Shown here one piece after another: positions 35,501-44,696 of a DNA stretch of 64,000 bases (the first letter of the stretch is position 1; each line of letters begins with the position of its first letter). The notes under the pieces were generated by a model, which was given only the letters and a program-made list of their open reading frames with translations, did no database searches and was not told the origin of the DNA. The stretch is from JACPFJ01 sp036504875. GTDB lineage: Bacteria > Desulfobacterota > Desulfuromonadia > Geobacterales > Pseudopelobacteraceae. The position numbers and the translations under genes were made by a program. The DNA lies in NCBI GenBank assembly GCA_036504875.1, contig DASXUK010000026.1:62001-126000 (forward strand). Reading direction: 5' to 3'.

Positions 35501-37342
35501 TTAACTCAATCCCTTCCGGATCTGGTACAGATCTTCCAGATCCAGTCCGTTTTTCTCGTAATACTCGCGTTCAAGTTCCTCGACGAAGAAGCGGTCCAAA
35601 CCAGAATTTTCCAGAAAATCCTCCCTCAACCCCATATTTCTGTCCGATATAATGTTCGGCAGCAGTGAGTGGATATACATGGCCTCTTTTTTGATGGTGA
35701 AGATGGTCTCGTTGAAAATATGATCTGGAATCTCCGTCTGGATACGTTTCTTTGTCTTTAGCTCCTCGGTAACCTCCCGTCGGAGCGCCTCCTGGTCGGC
35801 TTTGGTGCTGAACTTTGAGTAAAAATTCCGAATTCTGTCCCGGACATGCTCCAAAAGCACAATCGAGACCCGTTCTTCCTGATCAATCACCTGTAGTTGG
35901 GATAGCAGTTCTTCTATGGTTGTATTACGTTTTTCTATACCGGCTAGCCCATCTGTTAAGGTCTTGACCTTGAGTTTGCCAAAATGCCCCAAATAGGCAT
36001 TTCCATTCAGCTCTAAGATAAACAGTTCCAGAAAACAGCCTTCCTGCAAATTATCAAAGGCGGCTTTGTGTTCTAAAAGACAGCGTAGCATCTCCTCGCT
36101 GACCCGGACATTCTCCATAAAGGCTAATTGACTGATCAGATTGGAAACGCTATCAAAGCGATCCAGATAGGTGATCACATAGGAGAAGCCATCCAGAAGG
36201 GCCGGATCGGAACCGTCGCGGATCTTCTCGTCACATTCCTTGCTGGCATCGAGCATGAGCTGATCAAAGCTGTGATCGCGGTTCTCCATGGCGCTCTTTT
36301 TGGCGCGAATAAGCTTCAGCATGTCTTCACGATCGATGCGGCTCTCGATCTGTCTTTCGCGCAGAAAAATCCCTTCCAGGACCTCACGGGTGGACGAAAG
36401 ATAATCTTGCTCTTCCATATTTAAAAGATTACGACCCTTGTTGAGCATCTCATCCAGGGTATGAAACAAGGCCCCCGGTATTTTGTTGCGGACTGAGAGG
36501 GTCTTGAGGCGGGTCAGGCGGGCATTATCCAGTGGGTTGATCTCGCCCTTGCTGTTGCACTCCAGAAGAATATTGCGGTATTCATCCACAATCCGCTTGT
36601 TGGAAGGATGGCGGTACATCACATCGATGCGGATGCGCTCCTGCTGATAACGGTCTATCTGACGGTTCGTGGCCAGGTTCACCAGGCGCGAAAAATCATC
36701 ATCAGAGATCTTTTTATTGCGGAAGTAGAGTTGACGGAACAGGTTGCGGTATTCACGGTGGTCGCGGTTAATAAGCTTGATCAGGAACAGTTGGGCCGCG
36801 TCGTCATTCAGCAGCGGGAAGATCTCGGAGATCAGGACGTCCTCCCGCTCATCCCCAACCGCCTCGGAGCGCTTGATAATCTTGCCGAGACGCCTGACCA
36901 TCTCCTCCTGCTGGTTTTTCAGCTTGCGGGAAAGCAGCGCGGAATGAGCAAAGAAGAAATAATTGCAGACCGCATTCCCCTCAAAGAAGATATTTTCATA
37001 GGTTTCTTCACCGCGGGTGTTATCGCTGAAACGGATAGAACCGCTGGTATCATCGGTGCGGGCACCGTACATGACCAGTCGGTTGATGATTTCCATCTTT
37101 GACAAGTCCGAAGAGGGTTGATCGACGCCAAACATGTATTCGCAGAAATAGCCACCGTTGCCTTGGTAGTTGATCCCGTGGGGAGCAATGATGAACTCGT
37201 TGCCGGGTGAGAAGATCCTCAGCTGATCCTCATCCTGGACAATATTGAAGAAATAGCGCTGGTAGGCCTCGGTGCCGGCCACCATCACAAAATATTCGAT
37301 CCGGTCTCCCAGCTGGCCGTGTAACCTGATATCCTTGTGCAT
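35501..37342 (-). CDS. Large helical protein of unknown function
   Basis: A 613-residue soluble protein, mostly charged alpha-helix, without signal peptide, membrane segment or recognised catalytic motif. The first 130 residues look like a small mixed alpha/beta domain rich in aromatic residues (YFVMVAGTEAYQRYFF); the rest is helical, with coiled-coil-like stretches about 140-200, 330-400 and 480-560. I recall a similar Geobacter-restricted family (TIGR04442), but that is from memory only. It lies 39 bases upstream of the ABC exporter and probably in one transcript with it, so an accessory role is possible. The ATG is preceded by CAGGAGA. Confidence 0.75.
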   Translation of the reverse strand: MHKDIRLHGQLGDRIEYFVMVAGTEAYQRYFFNIVQDEDQLRIFSPGNEFIIAPHGINYQGNGGYFCEYMFGVDQPSSDLSKMEIINRLVMYGARTDDTSGSIRFSDNTRGEETYENIFFEGNAVCNYFFFAHSALLSRKLKNQQEEMVRRLGKIIKRSEAVGDEREDVLISEIFPLLNDDAAQLFLIKLINRDHREYRNLFRQLYFRNKKISDDDFSRLVNLATNRQIDRYQQERIRIDVMYRHPSNKRIVDEYRNILLECNSKGEINPLDNARLTRLKTLSVRNKIPGALFHTLDEMLNKGRNLLNMEEQDYLSSTREVLEGIFLRERQIESRIDREDMLKLIRAKKSAMENRDHSFDQLMLDASKECDEKIRDGSDPALLDGFSYVITYLDRFDSVSNLISQLAFMENVRVSEEMLRCLLEHKAAFDNLQEGCFLELFILELNGNAYLGHFGKLKVKTLTDGLAGIEKRNTTIEELLSQLQVIDQEERVSIVLLEHVRDRIRNFYSKFSTKADQEALRREVTEELKTKKRIQTEIPDHIFNETIFTIKKEAMYIHSLLPNIISDRNMGLREDFLENSGLDRFFVEELEREYYEKNGLDLEDLYQIRKGLS

Positions 37343-37399
37343 TGTTTCTCCTGCCTGGCAAAGGGTCAGGCATCTTGCCCAGCCCTCGGCCTCCAGCTC

Positions 37400-38167
37400 T
37401 TAGTAAAGATCAGGCTGGTCGAACTCCATTCCATCATAAGCAAACTCAACCCCGGCCGGCAATTCAGATCTCTCGGCATAGGCTACCTCATGGGTAAGAT
37501 GGGTAAGAACAAGCCGGCGCGGGTTAAATTGCTGCGCGGTTGCAATAGCCTTTTTGATATCGAAATGAAAAGGGTGCGGACTCCAGCGTAATCCATCCAG
37601 TATCAGCACATCAAGATCCTTGAGCAGGTCTCTTGATGTTTCAGGAATAGAACTGCAATCGGTCAGATAGGCCAGGTTGCCAATGCGGTAACCCAAAGTG
37701 GCTGTTTTTCCATGTTGCAGCGGAACCGGAGTGATGTTCAGGCCGAACAACTTAAAATCTCCCGAGATTTCGTTGGACTGCAAGAGGGGTGTGTATCCGG
37801 AACCTTCGTAGTGCCTGAAAATATAACCGAATCCGGTCATCAAAATGTCCAAGGTGGTCCGGGATGCGAAGCAGGGGATTATCTCCTTGTGCAGGAAATG
37901 AAAACCCCTCAAGTCATCAATGCCATTGACATGGTCGGCGTGGGCATGGGTAAATAAAACTGCATCGACTCTGGAGATTTCTTCTCTGATCGCCTGCTGG
38001 CGCAAATCTGTCGAGGTGTCCACCAGTATGTTCTTGCCATTGTGAGAAACAAGCAGTGAGGCCCGCGTGCGCTTATCCCTGGTATCCACTGAGGAACAGA
38101 CCCGGCACTTGCATCCGACCATAGGAACCCCGGTCGATGTTCCGCTCCCAAGAATGATGAATTTCAT
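37400..38167 (-). CDS. Metallo-beta-lactamase-fold hydrolase (PhnP-like)
   Basis: A 255-residue enzyme. The metal motif is THAHADHVNG (His74, His76, Asp78, His79), with a further conserved His in LTHLTHEV near the end. The N-terminus carries GSGTSTGVPMVGCKCRVC with Cys19, Cys21 and Cys24, the zinc-binding cluster seen in PhnP phosphodiesterases. PhnP cleaves cyclic phosphate diesters in phosphonate breakdown, but homologues away from phn genes have unknown substrates; no phn genes are here. The start at 38167 follows GAGG; an ATG 18 codons upstream has no good ribosome site. Confidence 0.85.
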   Translation of the reverse strand: MKFIILGSGTSTGVPMVGCKCRVCSSVDTRDKRTRASLLVSHNGKNILVDTSTDLRQQAIREEISRVDAVLFTHAHADHVNGIDDLRGFHFLHKEIIPCFASRTTLDILMTGFGYIFRHYEGSGYTPLLQSNEISGDFKLFGLNITPVPLQHGKTATLGYRIGNLAYLTDCSSIPETSRDLLKDLDVLILDGLRWSPHPFHFDIKKAIATAQQFNPRRLVLTHLTHEVAYAERSELPAGVEFAYDGMEFDQPDLY

Positions 38168-38352
38168 GCCCGACCTCATTTTGAATACGCTGAAAATATC
38201 AGAATTGTCTGATGCAGGCAAGGCAGTTTTATAACGAGATTAGAGTGTAAGGAGATTAGACTGGATTATACGGTTTAGCCAGAGGAGCACTTCTGTACTG
38301 TAAATAAAGCCAGAGGCCGATGATATTAAATCGGCTGCTATCCTGTACACGA

Positions 38353-39249
38353 TCAAACCGGAATAAGCAGTAACGGTTGCCGGCAATTACCGCAAATTTT
38401 ATGCGCCACGCTCCCGGCCCAAAAGGCTTCCATCCCTGTTTTGCCGTGGGTGGCCAGAACGATCAGATCAACATCGGTATTGGCTGCGGCGTCAATAATC
38501 ATTTTTGCCGGATCACCTCTCAGCACATGGGCGCTGGCAGCAAAATCCTGTTTCCGTAACGTATCCAGCAAAGACCGGAGATACTCCTCAGCTTCTTGTG
38601 AGGCATATTCCAGCATCCTGGATGTGGTGCCGGGCAGCATCTTGCCGGTAGCCGCCATTTCTCCTGAAAGTGAGGTTAGTTGCGGGATAACCATTGCCAG
38701 GTGCAGGGAGGCCTGGCAGGCCCTGGCCATCTCTTGCGAGACCGGCAAAGCCTGGGCATGATCAGGATCACCATCCAGCGGGACCAAGATATGTCGACAT
38801 GAAAAGGGGGGCGGCTCTCCTTTTGTATCGGGATGCGTGATCAGTACCGGCAGCGAGTCCATGCCGACAATCTTTTGGGCGATGCTTCCCAAAAACAGGT
38901 GCAAGGCCTTGCCGCGGCCATGAGAGCACATGATGACCAAGTCATGTTGCAATTCACCGGCGTGGTCCACAATGCTTCCAGCCACATTTTCCACCTCTGT
39001 TTCGTGCACATGCCGATTCACAACCAGACCGGAGGGGAATCTATTGGCTGCTATATCCTCCAGATAGGCGGCTGCCTCCTGCGCATTTCTAAGATGCAAC
39101 TGCCCGTGCACCTCGCGCGGGGCATTTTTTTCCACCACATGCATCAGCGTAACGCGCGCGGTAAATTTTTCAGCAAGAAAGGCGGCTGCCGGCAGCGCGG
39201 CCTCTGCCATTCTGGAACCATCCAAAGGGACAAGAAAATGCTTGAACAT
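38353..39249 (-). CDS. Tandem universal stress protein (two UspA domains)
   Basis: A 298-residue protein made of two UspA folds (about 1-145 and 150-298). The second keeps the ATP-binding pattern, with LVPLDG at its start and HGKTGMEAFWAGSVAHKI near the end; the first has MCSHGRGKALHLFLGSIAQK. Such tandem Usp proteins bind ATP and bring resistance to envelope or oxidative stress. The gene follows the Nramp transporter gene with a gap of three bases, so they form an operon and may respond together to metal or stress. The ATG is preceded by a weak ribosome site near the Nramp stop. Confidence 0.9.
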   Translation of the reverse strand: MFKHFLVPLDGSRMAEAALPAAAFLAEKFTARVTLMHVVEKNAPREVHGQLHLRNAQEAAAYLEDIAANRFPSGLVVNRHVHETEVENVAGSIVDHAGELQHDLVIMCSHGRGKALHLFLGSIAQKIVGMDSLPVLITHPDTKGEPPPFSCRHILVPLDGDPDHAQALPVSQEMARACQASLHLAMVIPQLTSLSGEMAATGKMLPGTTSRMLEYASQEAEEYLRSLLDTLRKQDFAASAHVLRGDPAKMIIDAAANTDVDLIVLATHGKTGMEAFWAGSVAHKICGNCRQPLLLIPV

Positions 39250-39252
39250 GGG

Positions 39253-40557
39253 TCACCCCGTTAGCAAAGTTTTATATAACAGGTAAATATTAAGTAGAAC
39301 AATGATCGCTGCGATCAGAGCGGCAATCATGGTAGTTATGCGCCTGTTGACCAGCTCCCCCATGATGTCGGGACGGCGCGTGAACATAACCAGCGGGATG
39401 ATGGCAAAGGGTAGCCCGAAACTGAGCATCACCTGGCTTAACACCAGTGTACGGGTGGGATCCAGTCCGATCCAGATCACTATCAGCGCCGGCCCCATTG
39501 TCACCAGCCGCCTGATCCAGATCGGTATGTGTCGCTGAAGGAAACCCTGCATAATGACCTGTCCGGCACTGGTTCCGACGGCCGATGATGATAGACCCGA
39601 GACCAGCAGCGACAGGCCGAAGATCCATTTGGCAGACGATCCTAGTAAAGGCTCGAGGGTCTTGTGGGCCTCTTCCAGAGTGGCAATGTGAGTCAGGCCG
39701 CTCTTGTAAAAGGTTGCCGCCGCCATGATCAGCATGGCGGCATTCACAAAACTCGCTATGCCCATGGCAATGACCACATCGGCTATCTCAAAACGATACA
39801 GCTTCTGTAAACGCGACTTGTCCCGCACGACAATTCGCCCCTGTGTCAGGGCCGAGTGCAGAAAAATGGCATGCGGCATCACGGTTGCCCCCAATATGCC
39901 TGATGCCAGAAGCACGCTTTCAGCGCCGGAAAATTGCGGCACCACGGCATGATAAACAATCTGTCTCCAATCAGGTTTGACAATCCAGGTCTCAATTAAA
40001 TAGCAGAGAGCGATTACCCCGGTCATCGAGCCGATGACAGCCTCCAGCGGCCTGAAACCATAGCGCTCCAGGCCCAGTATCAGCAGTGTTACGATAGCGG
40101 TGAGAATCGCCCCTGCAAAAAGGGGCACTCCCATCAGGAGCTGGAAGCCGAGAGCCGCTCCCAGGAATTCTGCCAGATCAGTTGCCATGGCCACCAGTTC
40201 CATTACGATCCACATGAAGATGGTGACCGGCCGCGGGAAATGTTTGCGACAATGCTCGGCCAGATTCATCCCGCTGGCAATACCGAGTTTGGCCGAAAGA
40301 GTCTGGATGAGCATCGCCATCAGGTTGCTGGCTACAATGACCCAAACCAGCATATAGCCAAATTGAGCTCCTCCCTGGATGTTGGTCGCAAAATTGCCCG
40401 GATCAACATATGCCACGCTGGCAATAAAGGCCGGCCCCAGGAATGGCATCAGAAAGGACAGACTAAATCTTTTCTTGCGCTCACCTAGGATCTCAAGGGC
40501 GTTTTCAATGGTTTTGGAGTCGGCTGTTTGATTGTTTTCCGGGCGGGTTTCATTCAT
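39253..40557 (-). CDS. Nramp-family divalent metal (Mn/Fe) transporter
   Basis: A 434-residue inner-membrane proton/metal symporter with about eleven hydrophobic helices. The metal-binding DPGN is at 52-55 in helix 1, and the second metal motif MPHAIFLHS is near 227 in helix 6. The family imports Mn2+ or Fe2+, and the sequence does not separate the two; a MntH-like manganese role is usual in bacteria. It is the first gene of an operon with the tandem universal stress protein. No MntR or Fur site could be identified by eye. Confidence 0.92.
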   Translation of the reverse strand: MNETRPENNQTADSKTIENALEILGERKKRFSLSFLMPFLGPAFIASVAYVDPGNFATNIQGGAQFGYMLVWVIVASNLMAMLIQTLSAKLGIASGMNLAEHCRKHFPRPVTIFMWIVMELVAMATDLAEFLGAALGFQLLMGVPLFAGAILTAIVTLLILGLERYGFRPLEAVIGSMTGVIALCYLIETWIVKPDWRQIVYHAVVPQFSGAESVLLASGILGATVMPHAIFLHSALTQGRIVVRDKSRLQKLYRFEIADVVIAMGIASFVNAAMLIMAAATFYKSGLTHIATLEEAHKTLEPLLGSSAKWIFGLSLLVSGLSSSAVGTSAGQVIMQGFLQRHIPIWIRRLVTMGPALIVIWIGLDPTRTLVLSQVMLSFGLPFAIIPLVMFTRRPDIMGELVNRRITTMIAALIAAIIVLLNIYLLYKTLLTG

Positions 40558-40886
40558 TGTGATGGTATCGTGCGATTTTAAGTGAGGGTTGAGGTTTGAA
40601 TAGCGTTTTTAGCAATAGTACCAGTAAATTGAATTAATTCGAGATAAGAACGGAAGCGGTGTTGTTTTCCCTGAAAACTGCGGATCATTATTTCCACCCC
40701 TTCCTGGATGGGTGCAACATTTCATGGAGTATACGAGCTTTATTATGTTTTAGCAATGTGGGGTTCAAAACTCCCTGTAATTACTAATTTAAGGCACTTT
40801 ATTCAGATTTATTTACTTGTTGCAACACGGCAGATTTGCTATGTTGTACAATCTATAATTTTGATGTCAAAGAGGGGATTTAAAAG
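40558..40886. other. Intergenic region between the Nramp and dapF genes
   Basis: A divergent, AT-rich stretch of 329 bases with no gene. It must carry both promoters. A possible dapF promoter is TTGTTG, 17 bases, then TATGTT (about 40818-40846), but the -35 is poor. No riboswitch or operator recognised. Confidence 0.4.
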
Positions 40887-41723
40887 ATGAGATTCACTAA
40901 GATGCATGGTGCCGGTAACGATTATGTCTATGTGAACTGTTTTGAAGAGCAGGTTGAAGATCCGCAACTTTTAGCGATTAAAATATCCAACCGCAATTTC
41001 GGTATCGGATCGGACGGATTAATTCTGATCATGCCGTCGGATAAGGCCGACGTGCGCATGCGAATGTTCAACTCGGACGGCTCCGAGTCCGAGATGTGCG
41101 GAAACGGCATCCGTTGCGTAGCCAAATATTCTTTCGACCATGGCATTACTGATAAAAAAGAGATAACCGCCGAGACCGGCGCCGGCATTCTTACCTTGCA
41201 GCTGGTTCCCGGAAACGATGGTAAAATTGAAAAAGTGCGTGTCAATATGGGTCCTCCCCGCTTGACGCGCGGAGAAATCCCCATGACCGGTGATAGCGAG
41301 TCAAAAGTTATTGCCGAGCCACTCACGATCCTGGATCGCACATTTAAAATCACTTGTGCCTCAATGGGCAACCCGCATTGTGTAATTTTCGTGGATGACG
41401 CCGAGAATTTCCCGGTAGCAACCTATGGGCCGCTGATTGAAAATTACGAGTTGTTCCCTCGTCGCACCAATGTTGAGTTTGTCCAGATTATTTCCCGCAG
41501 CGAGATTCGTCAGCGCACCTGGGAGAGAGGCGCCGGCGAAACCCTGGCTTGCGGGACCGGTTCCAGTGCCGTAACTGCGGCCTGCGTACTCAATGGCCTG
41601 ACTGAAAACAAGATTTTAAATCACCTCTCGGGTGGTGATCTGGAGATGGAGTGGGCCGAGGATGGTAATCTTTATATGACCGGCCCGGCAGTTGAGGTTT
41701 TTTCTGGGGAAATCACACTTTAA
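40887..41723 (+). CDS. dapF: Diaminopimelate epimerase
   Basis: Converts LL- to meso-diaminopimelate, a precursor of lysine and peptidoglycan. It has 278 residues, the standard length. The two catalytic cysteines are visible: Cys71 in EMCGNGIRC and Cys222 in ACGTGSS. The start MRFTKMHGAGNDYVYV is typical, and GAGGGGATTT precedes the ATG. It heads a plus-strand run with gspC 85 bases downstream, so co-transcription is possible but not certain. Confidence 0.96.
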   Translation: MRFTKMHGAGNDYVYVNCFEEQVEDPQLLAIKISNRNFGIGSDGLILIMPSDKADVRMRMFNSDGSESEMCGNGIRCVAKYSFDHGITDKKEITAETGAGILTLQLVPGNDGKIEKVRVNMGPPRLTRGEIPMTGDSESKVIAEPLTILDRTFKITCASMGNPHCVIFVDDAENFPVATYGPLIENYELFPRRTNVEFVQIISRSEIRQRTWERGAGETLACGTGSSAVTAACVLNGLTENKILNHLSGGDLEMEWAEDGNLYMTGPAVEVFSGEITL

Positions 41724-41808
41724 GAAACACAATTCCCTTTTCCGCAAGACCGGCTGAAGTGAGCTGAGGTCCCTCGACCTCCCTACCACCGCAATCAAAG
41801 GGCGATTA

Positions 41809-42687
41809 ATGCCAAGAACCCTCAACATAATAAACATCCTGCTGGGGATTACCCTGATCGCCCTTTTGGCGAATATCACTGCAGACAGGTTCTCACTGCG
41901 TCTCAGTAATCTGACTCGTGCGAAAGGCGTCAAAGAGTCACAGCCAGTGCCTGCAGCGGGCTCAAAGATTGAGACACTCGAGTTCTATGCCCCGATCCTG
42001 ACCAATGGGCTGTTCGGTAAGGCTACCCAAGGTCAGCTGACTGCTCTGGTGAATGATCCGGCATCGGCCCAGCAGGCTGCTCCGGTTATTGCTCCTTCCG
42101 ATCTGATGCTGCTCGGCACAGCGGTTGGGTCGTTCCGCGAAACCTTTGCCCTGGTTCGTAGCAACTCAAAACAAGAAGAACGGGTTTTTCGGCTGGGAGA
42201 CTCGGTTTTTGATGCCGGCCAGCTGGCGCAGGTCACCCACGAGCAGGCCTTTATAGTCATTAATGGTAAAAAGGTCGAGCTGTTGACCCCTATGTCGCCT
42301 CCTCCGGCGGCCATGCCGGCACAGTCACAGCAGCCGGCAACCCGCGTAGCCGTTACCAGTGCCGGTGGCGGAAATTTTGTTATCGACCAACGGGCCTTGA
42401 ATGCCGCCTTGGATAATCCTGCTCAGGCCATGACCGACGCCCGTCTGCTCCCCAGTCAGAAGGATGGAAAAATCGAGGGATTTAGGGTCACAGAGGTAAA
42501 GCCTGGTGGACTGTTCGCTATGATCGGTATCAAAAACAGTGACGTGCTGCTGCGGCTGAATGATTTTCCAATGGATTCGCCTGATAAAGCCTTGCAGTCG
42601 CTTGTCGCACTGAAGGGTCAGAGCCGGCTCAAGTTGGATTTGATCAGAGATGGGCAGCCGGCGACATTTAACTACGACATTCGCTAG
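41809..42687 (+). CDS. gspC: Type II secretion inner-membrane protein GspC (PDZ type)
   Basis: A 292-residue bitopic protein that links the inner-membrane platform to the GspD secretin. One N-terminal transmembrane helix (about 8-25) is followed by the periplasmic HR domain (about 95-165, LMLLGTAVGSFRETFALV then VFRLGDSV) and a C-terminal PDZ domain (about 205-290, VKPGGLFAMIGIKNSDVLL). A Pro/Gln-rich linker separates them. gspD starts about 50 bases downstream. The family and position agree. Confidence 0.88.
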   Translation: MPRTLNIINILLGITLIALLANITADRFSLRLSNLTRAKGVKESQPVPAAGSKIETLEFYAPILTNGLFGKATQGQLTALVNDPASAQQAAPVIAPSDLMLLGTAVGSFRETFALVRSNSKQEERVFRLGDSVFDAGQLAQVTHEQAFIVINGKKVELLTPMSPPPAAMPAQSQQPATRVAVTSAGGGNFVIDQRALNAALDNPAQAMTDARLLPSQKDGKIEGFRVTEVKPGGLFAMIGIKNSDVLLRLNDFPMDSPDKALQSLVALKGQSRLKLDLIRDGQPATFNYDIR

Positions 42688-42737
42688 ATCACTTAAGAGA
42701 TCTCTTCCAACAAGATACAAATCACGTGGAGGCACGC

Positions 42738-44696
42738 TTGACCTACCTTATACGAACTTTCTGCAGCCTGCTTTTGGCAGGAACACTCTTGGTCTCCCCG
42801 GTTGCGGCCGCCAGTAAAGGGGTAGTGCTGAATTTCAACGAAGTTGATATATCTACCATGGTTAAGTTCATCAGCGACCTGACCGGCAAGAACTTTGTGT
42901 TGGATGACCGGGTCAAGGGCAAGATCTCGGTTTTTTCACCCTCCAAGCTGTCCATAGATGAGGCCTATAACGTCTTTGTCTCGGTCCTTGAGCTGAAAGG
43001 ATTTACGGTTGTGCAAAGCGGCAAGGTGGCCAAGATAGTGCCGACTGCCGGGATAAAACAATCCGGCTTCACCCTCCTTTCCGAGGGGGCTCAGGCCCCG
43101 GTCAACGAGAAGTATGTCGCCCAGGTTTACAAGCTTGATAACATCACCGCCCAGGAGGCGATGACCTTCTTGCAACCGATGGTATCCAAGGATGGCCATA
43201 TTTCGGCCTTTGGCCCCGGAAACCTGCTGCTGATACTGGATTCATCCATAAATCTCCGCAAGCTGCGCGGCATCCTGGAAATGATCGATACTGACCGGCC
43301 GCGCGCAAATCTGGAGGTAATTTACCTCAAAAACGCCGCTGCCGAAGGAACTGCCACTGCTATTCGCCAGTGGCTGACCGGCTCGGATAGACCTCCTGCC
43401 CCGGGCCAGCAGGCTGCAACCGGTGGCGGAGCAGGCGCCGGGGTTATGGCGGATCAACGTCTGAACGCCCTTTTGATATACGGCAACGACAATGCCAAGG
43501 CTGCCATCCGCGAGATGGTCGCCAAGCTGGATGTAGCGCCACCCGAGGCCAGCAGCAAAGTGAATGTCTATTATCTGGAGAATACCGATGCCACAGAGAT
43601 GGCCAAAGTGCTGGATGGAGTAGTCAAGGGAATCTCTAACCTGCCAGCCGGACAGCCAGGCCAGGCTGTGGCTGCTGCAGCGCCCCAAGCTTCCCCTTTT
43701 GAAAGCGGAAAAATAACTATTACACCGGACAAAGCCTCCAATTCACTGGTGATCATGGCCTCACTGGCCGACTATAATAATATCATTCAGGTCATAAAGA
43801 AGCTCGATCGTCGCAGCAAACAGGTTTTCGTGCAGGTCCTGATCGCCGAGGTATCCTTGAATAAATCAAGGGATATAGGGATGCAGGCTGGTTTAATTGG
43901 AGCCGGGGCGGCAAGATATATTGCCGGAGGCGGGTTTTATGATCCTTTCGGCGCCTTGGCCGGGTTGATTAAGAGCGATTCAGCAATAGGTGCTATCCTG
44001 CAAAAAAATCCGGATTTCAGCTTTCAAAAACCTGTAAATATTGCTGCGGTGCTCAGCGCGCTTGACTCAAACGGTTTGTTGAACGTGTTGTCCACTCCCA
44101 ATATTTTGACCTCGGACAACAAGGAAGCCGAGATCACTGTGGGGGATAATGTTCCCTTTAAAGGTGCTTCAACCTTGGTTTCTTCGGGTATTTCAACGAC
44201 ATCTGTTGAGCGTAAGGACGTTGGTATCAATCTTAAGATAAAGCCTCAAATCAGCGAGGGCGATTATATTCGTATGGACATTAATCAGGAAATTTCAGCT
44301 GTCAAACCTACTGATGCAACTTTGGGAGCACAAGACTTGATCACTAGTAAGCGTGCTGCCAAGACTAGCATTGTTATCAAAGACAATGAAACGGTTGTGA
44401 TAGGTGGCCTGATCCAAGATCAAGAGACTGAAAATATTAGCAAAGTTCCATTTCTTGGTGACATCCCTGGACTTGGATGGTTGTTCAAGACAAAAAGTAA
44501 GTCACGTCAAAAGACCAACCTGATGATCCTGTTGACCCCGCACATCGTCAAGGATGCCACTGATCTGTCATCCATCTCAAATCAGCAGCGCCAGCAATTC
44601 GGCGAGGCCGCCAAGAATGTGGAATCGGTGGATGTGCAGAAGGAAATTTCCGGCCAGAAACCGCTTCCGGGGCAGATGGAGATTAACGGCAAATGA
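42738..44696 (+). CDS. gspD: Type II secretion outer-membrane secretin GspD
   Basis: Forms the outer-membrane channel of the type II secretion system. About 652 residues from a TTG start that lies five bases after a perfect GGAGG; an upstream GTG at 42726 sits on top of that ribosome site and is less likely. A signal peptide (LLLAGTLLVSPVAA) is followed by the N0 domain (VVLNFNEVDISTMVKFI), N1-N3 repeats (about 100-345, with a Gly/Ala/Gln-rich loop near 230) and the secretin domain (about 360-620, VGDNVPFKG, VGINLKIKPQI, VVIGGLIQD). The C-terminus lacks a clear S-domain. Its stop overlaps gspE by four bases. Confidence 0.93.
   Translation: MTYLIRTFCSLLLAGTLLVSPVAAASKGVVLNFNEVDISTMVKFISDLTGKNFVLDDRVKGKISVFSPSKLSIDEAYNVFVSVLELKGFTVVQSGKVAKIVPTAGIKQSGFTLLSEGAQAPVNEKYVAQVYKLDNITAQEAMTFLQPMVSKDGHISAFGPGNLLLILDSSINLRKLRGILEMIDTDRPRANLEVIYLKNAAAEGTATAIRQWLTGSDRPPAPGQQAATGGGAGAGVMADQRLNALLIYGNDNAKAAIREMVAKLDVAPPEASSKVNVYYLENTDATEMAKVLDGVVKGISNLPAGQPGQAVAAAAPQASPFESGKITITPDKASNSLVIMASLADYNNIIQVIKKLDRRSKQVFVQVLIAEVSLNKSRDIGMQAGLIGAGAARYIAGGGFYDPFGALAGLIKSDSAIGAILQKNPDFSFQKPVNIAAVLSALDSNGLLNVLSTPNILTSDNKEAEITVGDNVPFKGASTLVSSGISTTSVERKDVGINLKIKPQISEGDYIRMDINQEISAVKPTDATLGAQDLITSKRAAKTSIVIKDNETVVIGGLIQDQETENISKVPFLGDIPGLGWLFKTKSKSRQKTNLMILLTPHIVKDATDLSSISNQQRQQFGEAAKNVESVDVQKEISGQKPLPGQMEINGK

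Noticed and set aside
41766..41781. GAGGTC-CCTC-GACCTC hairpin between dapF and gspC
   Set aside because: No U-tract follows, so no support as a terminator; function unclear.
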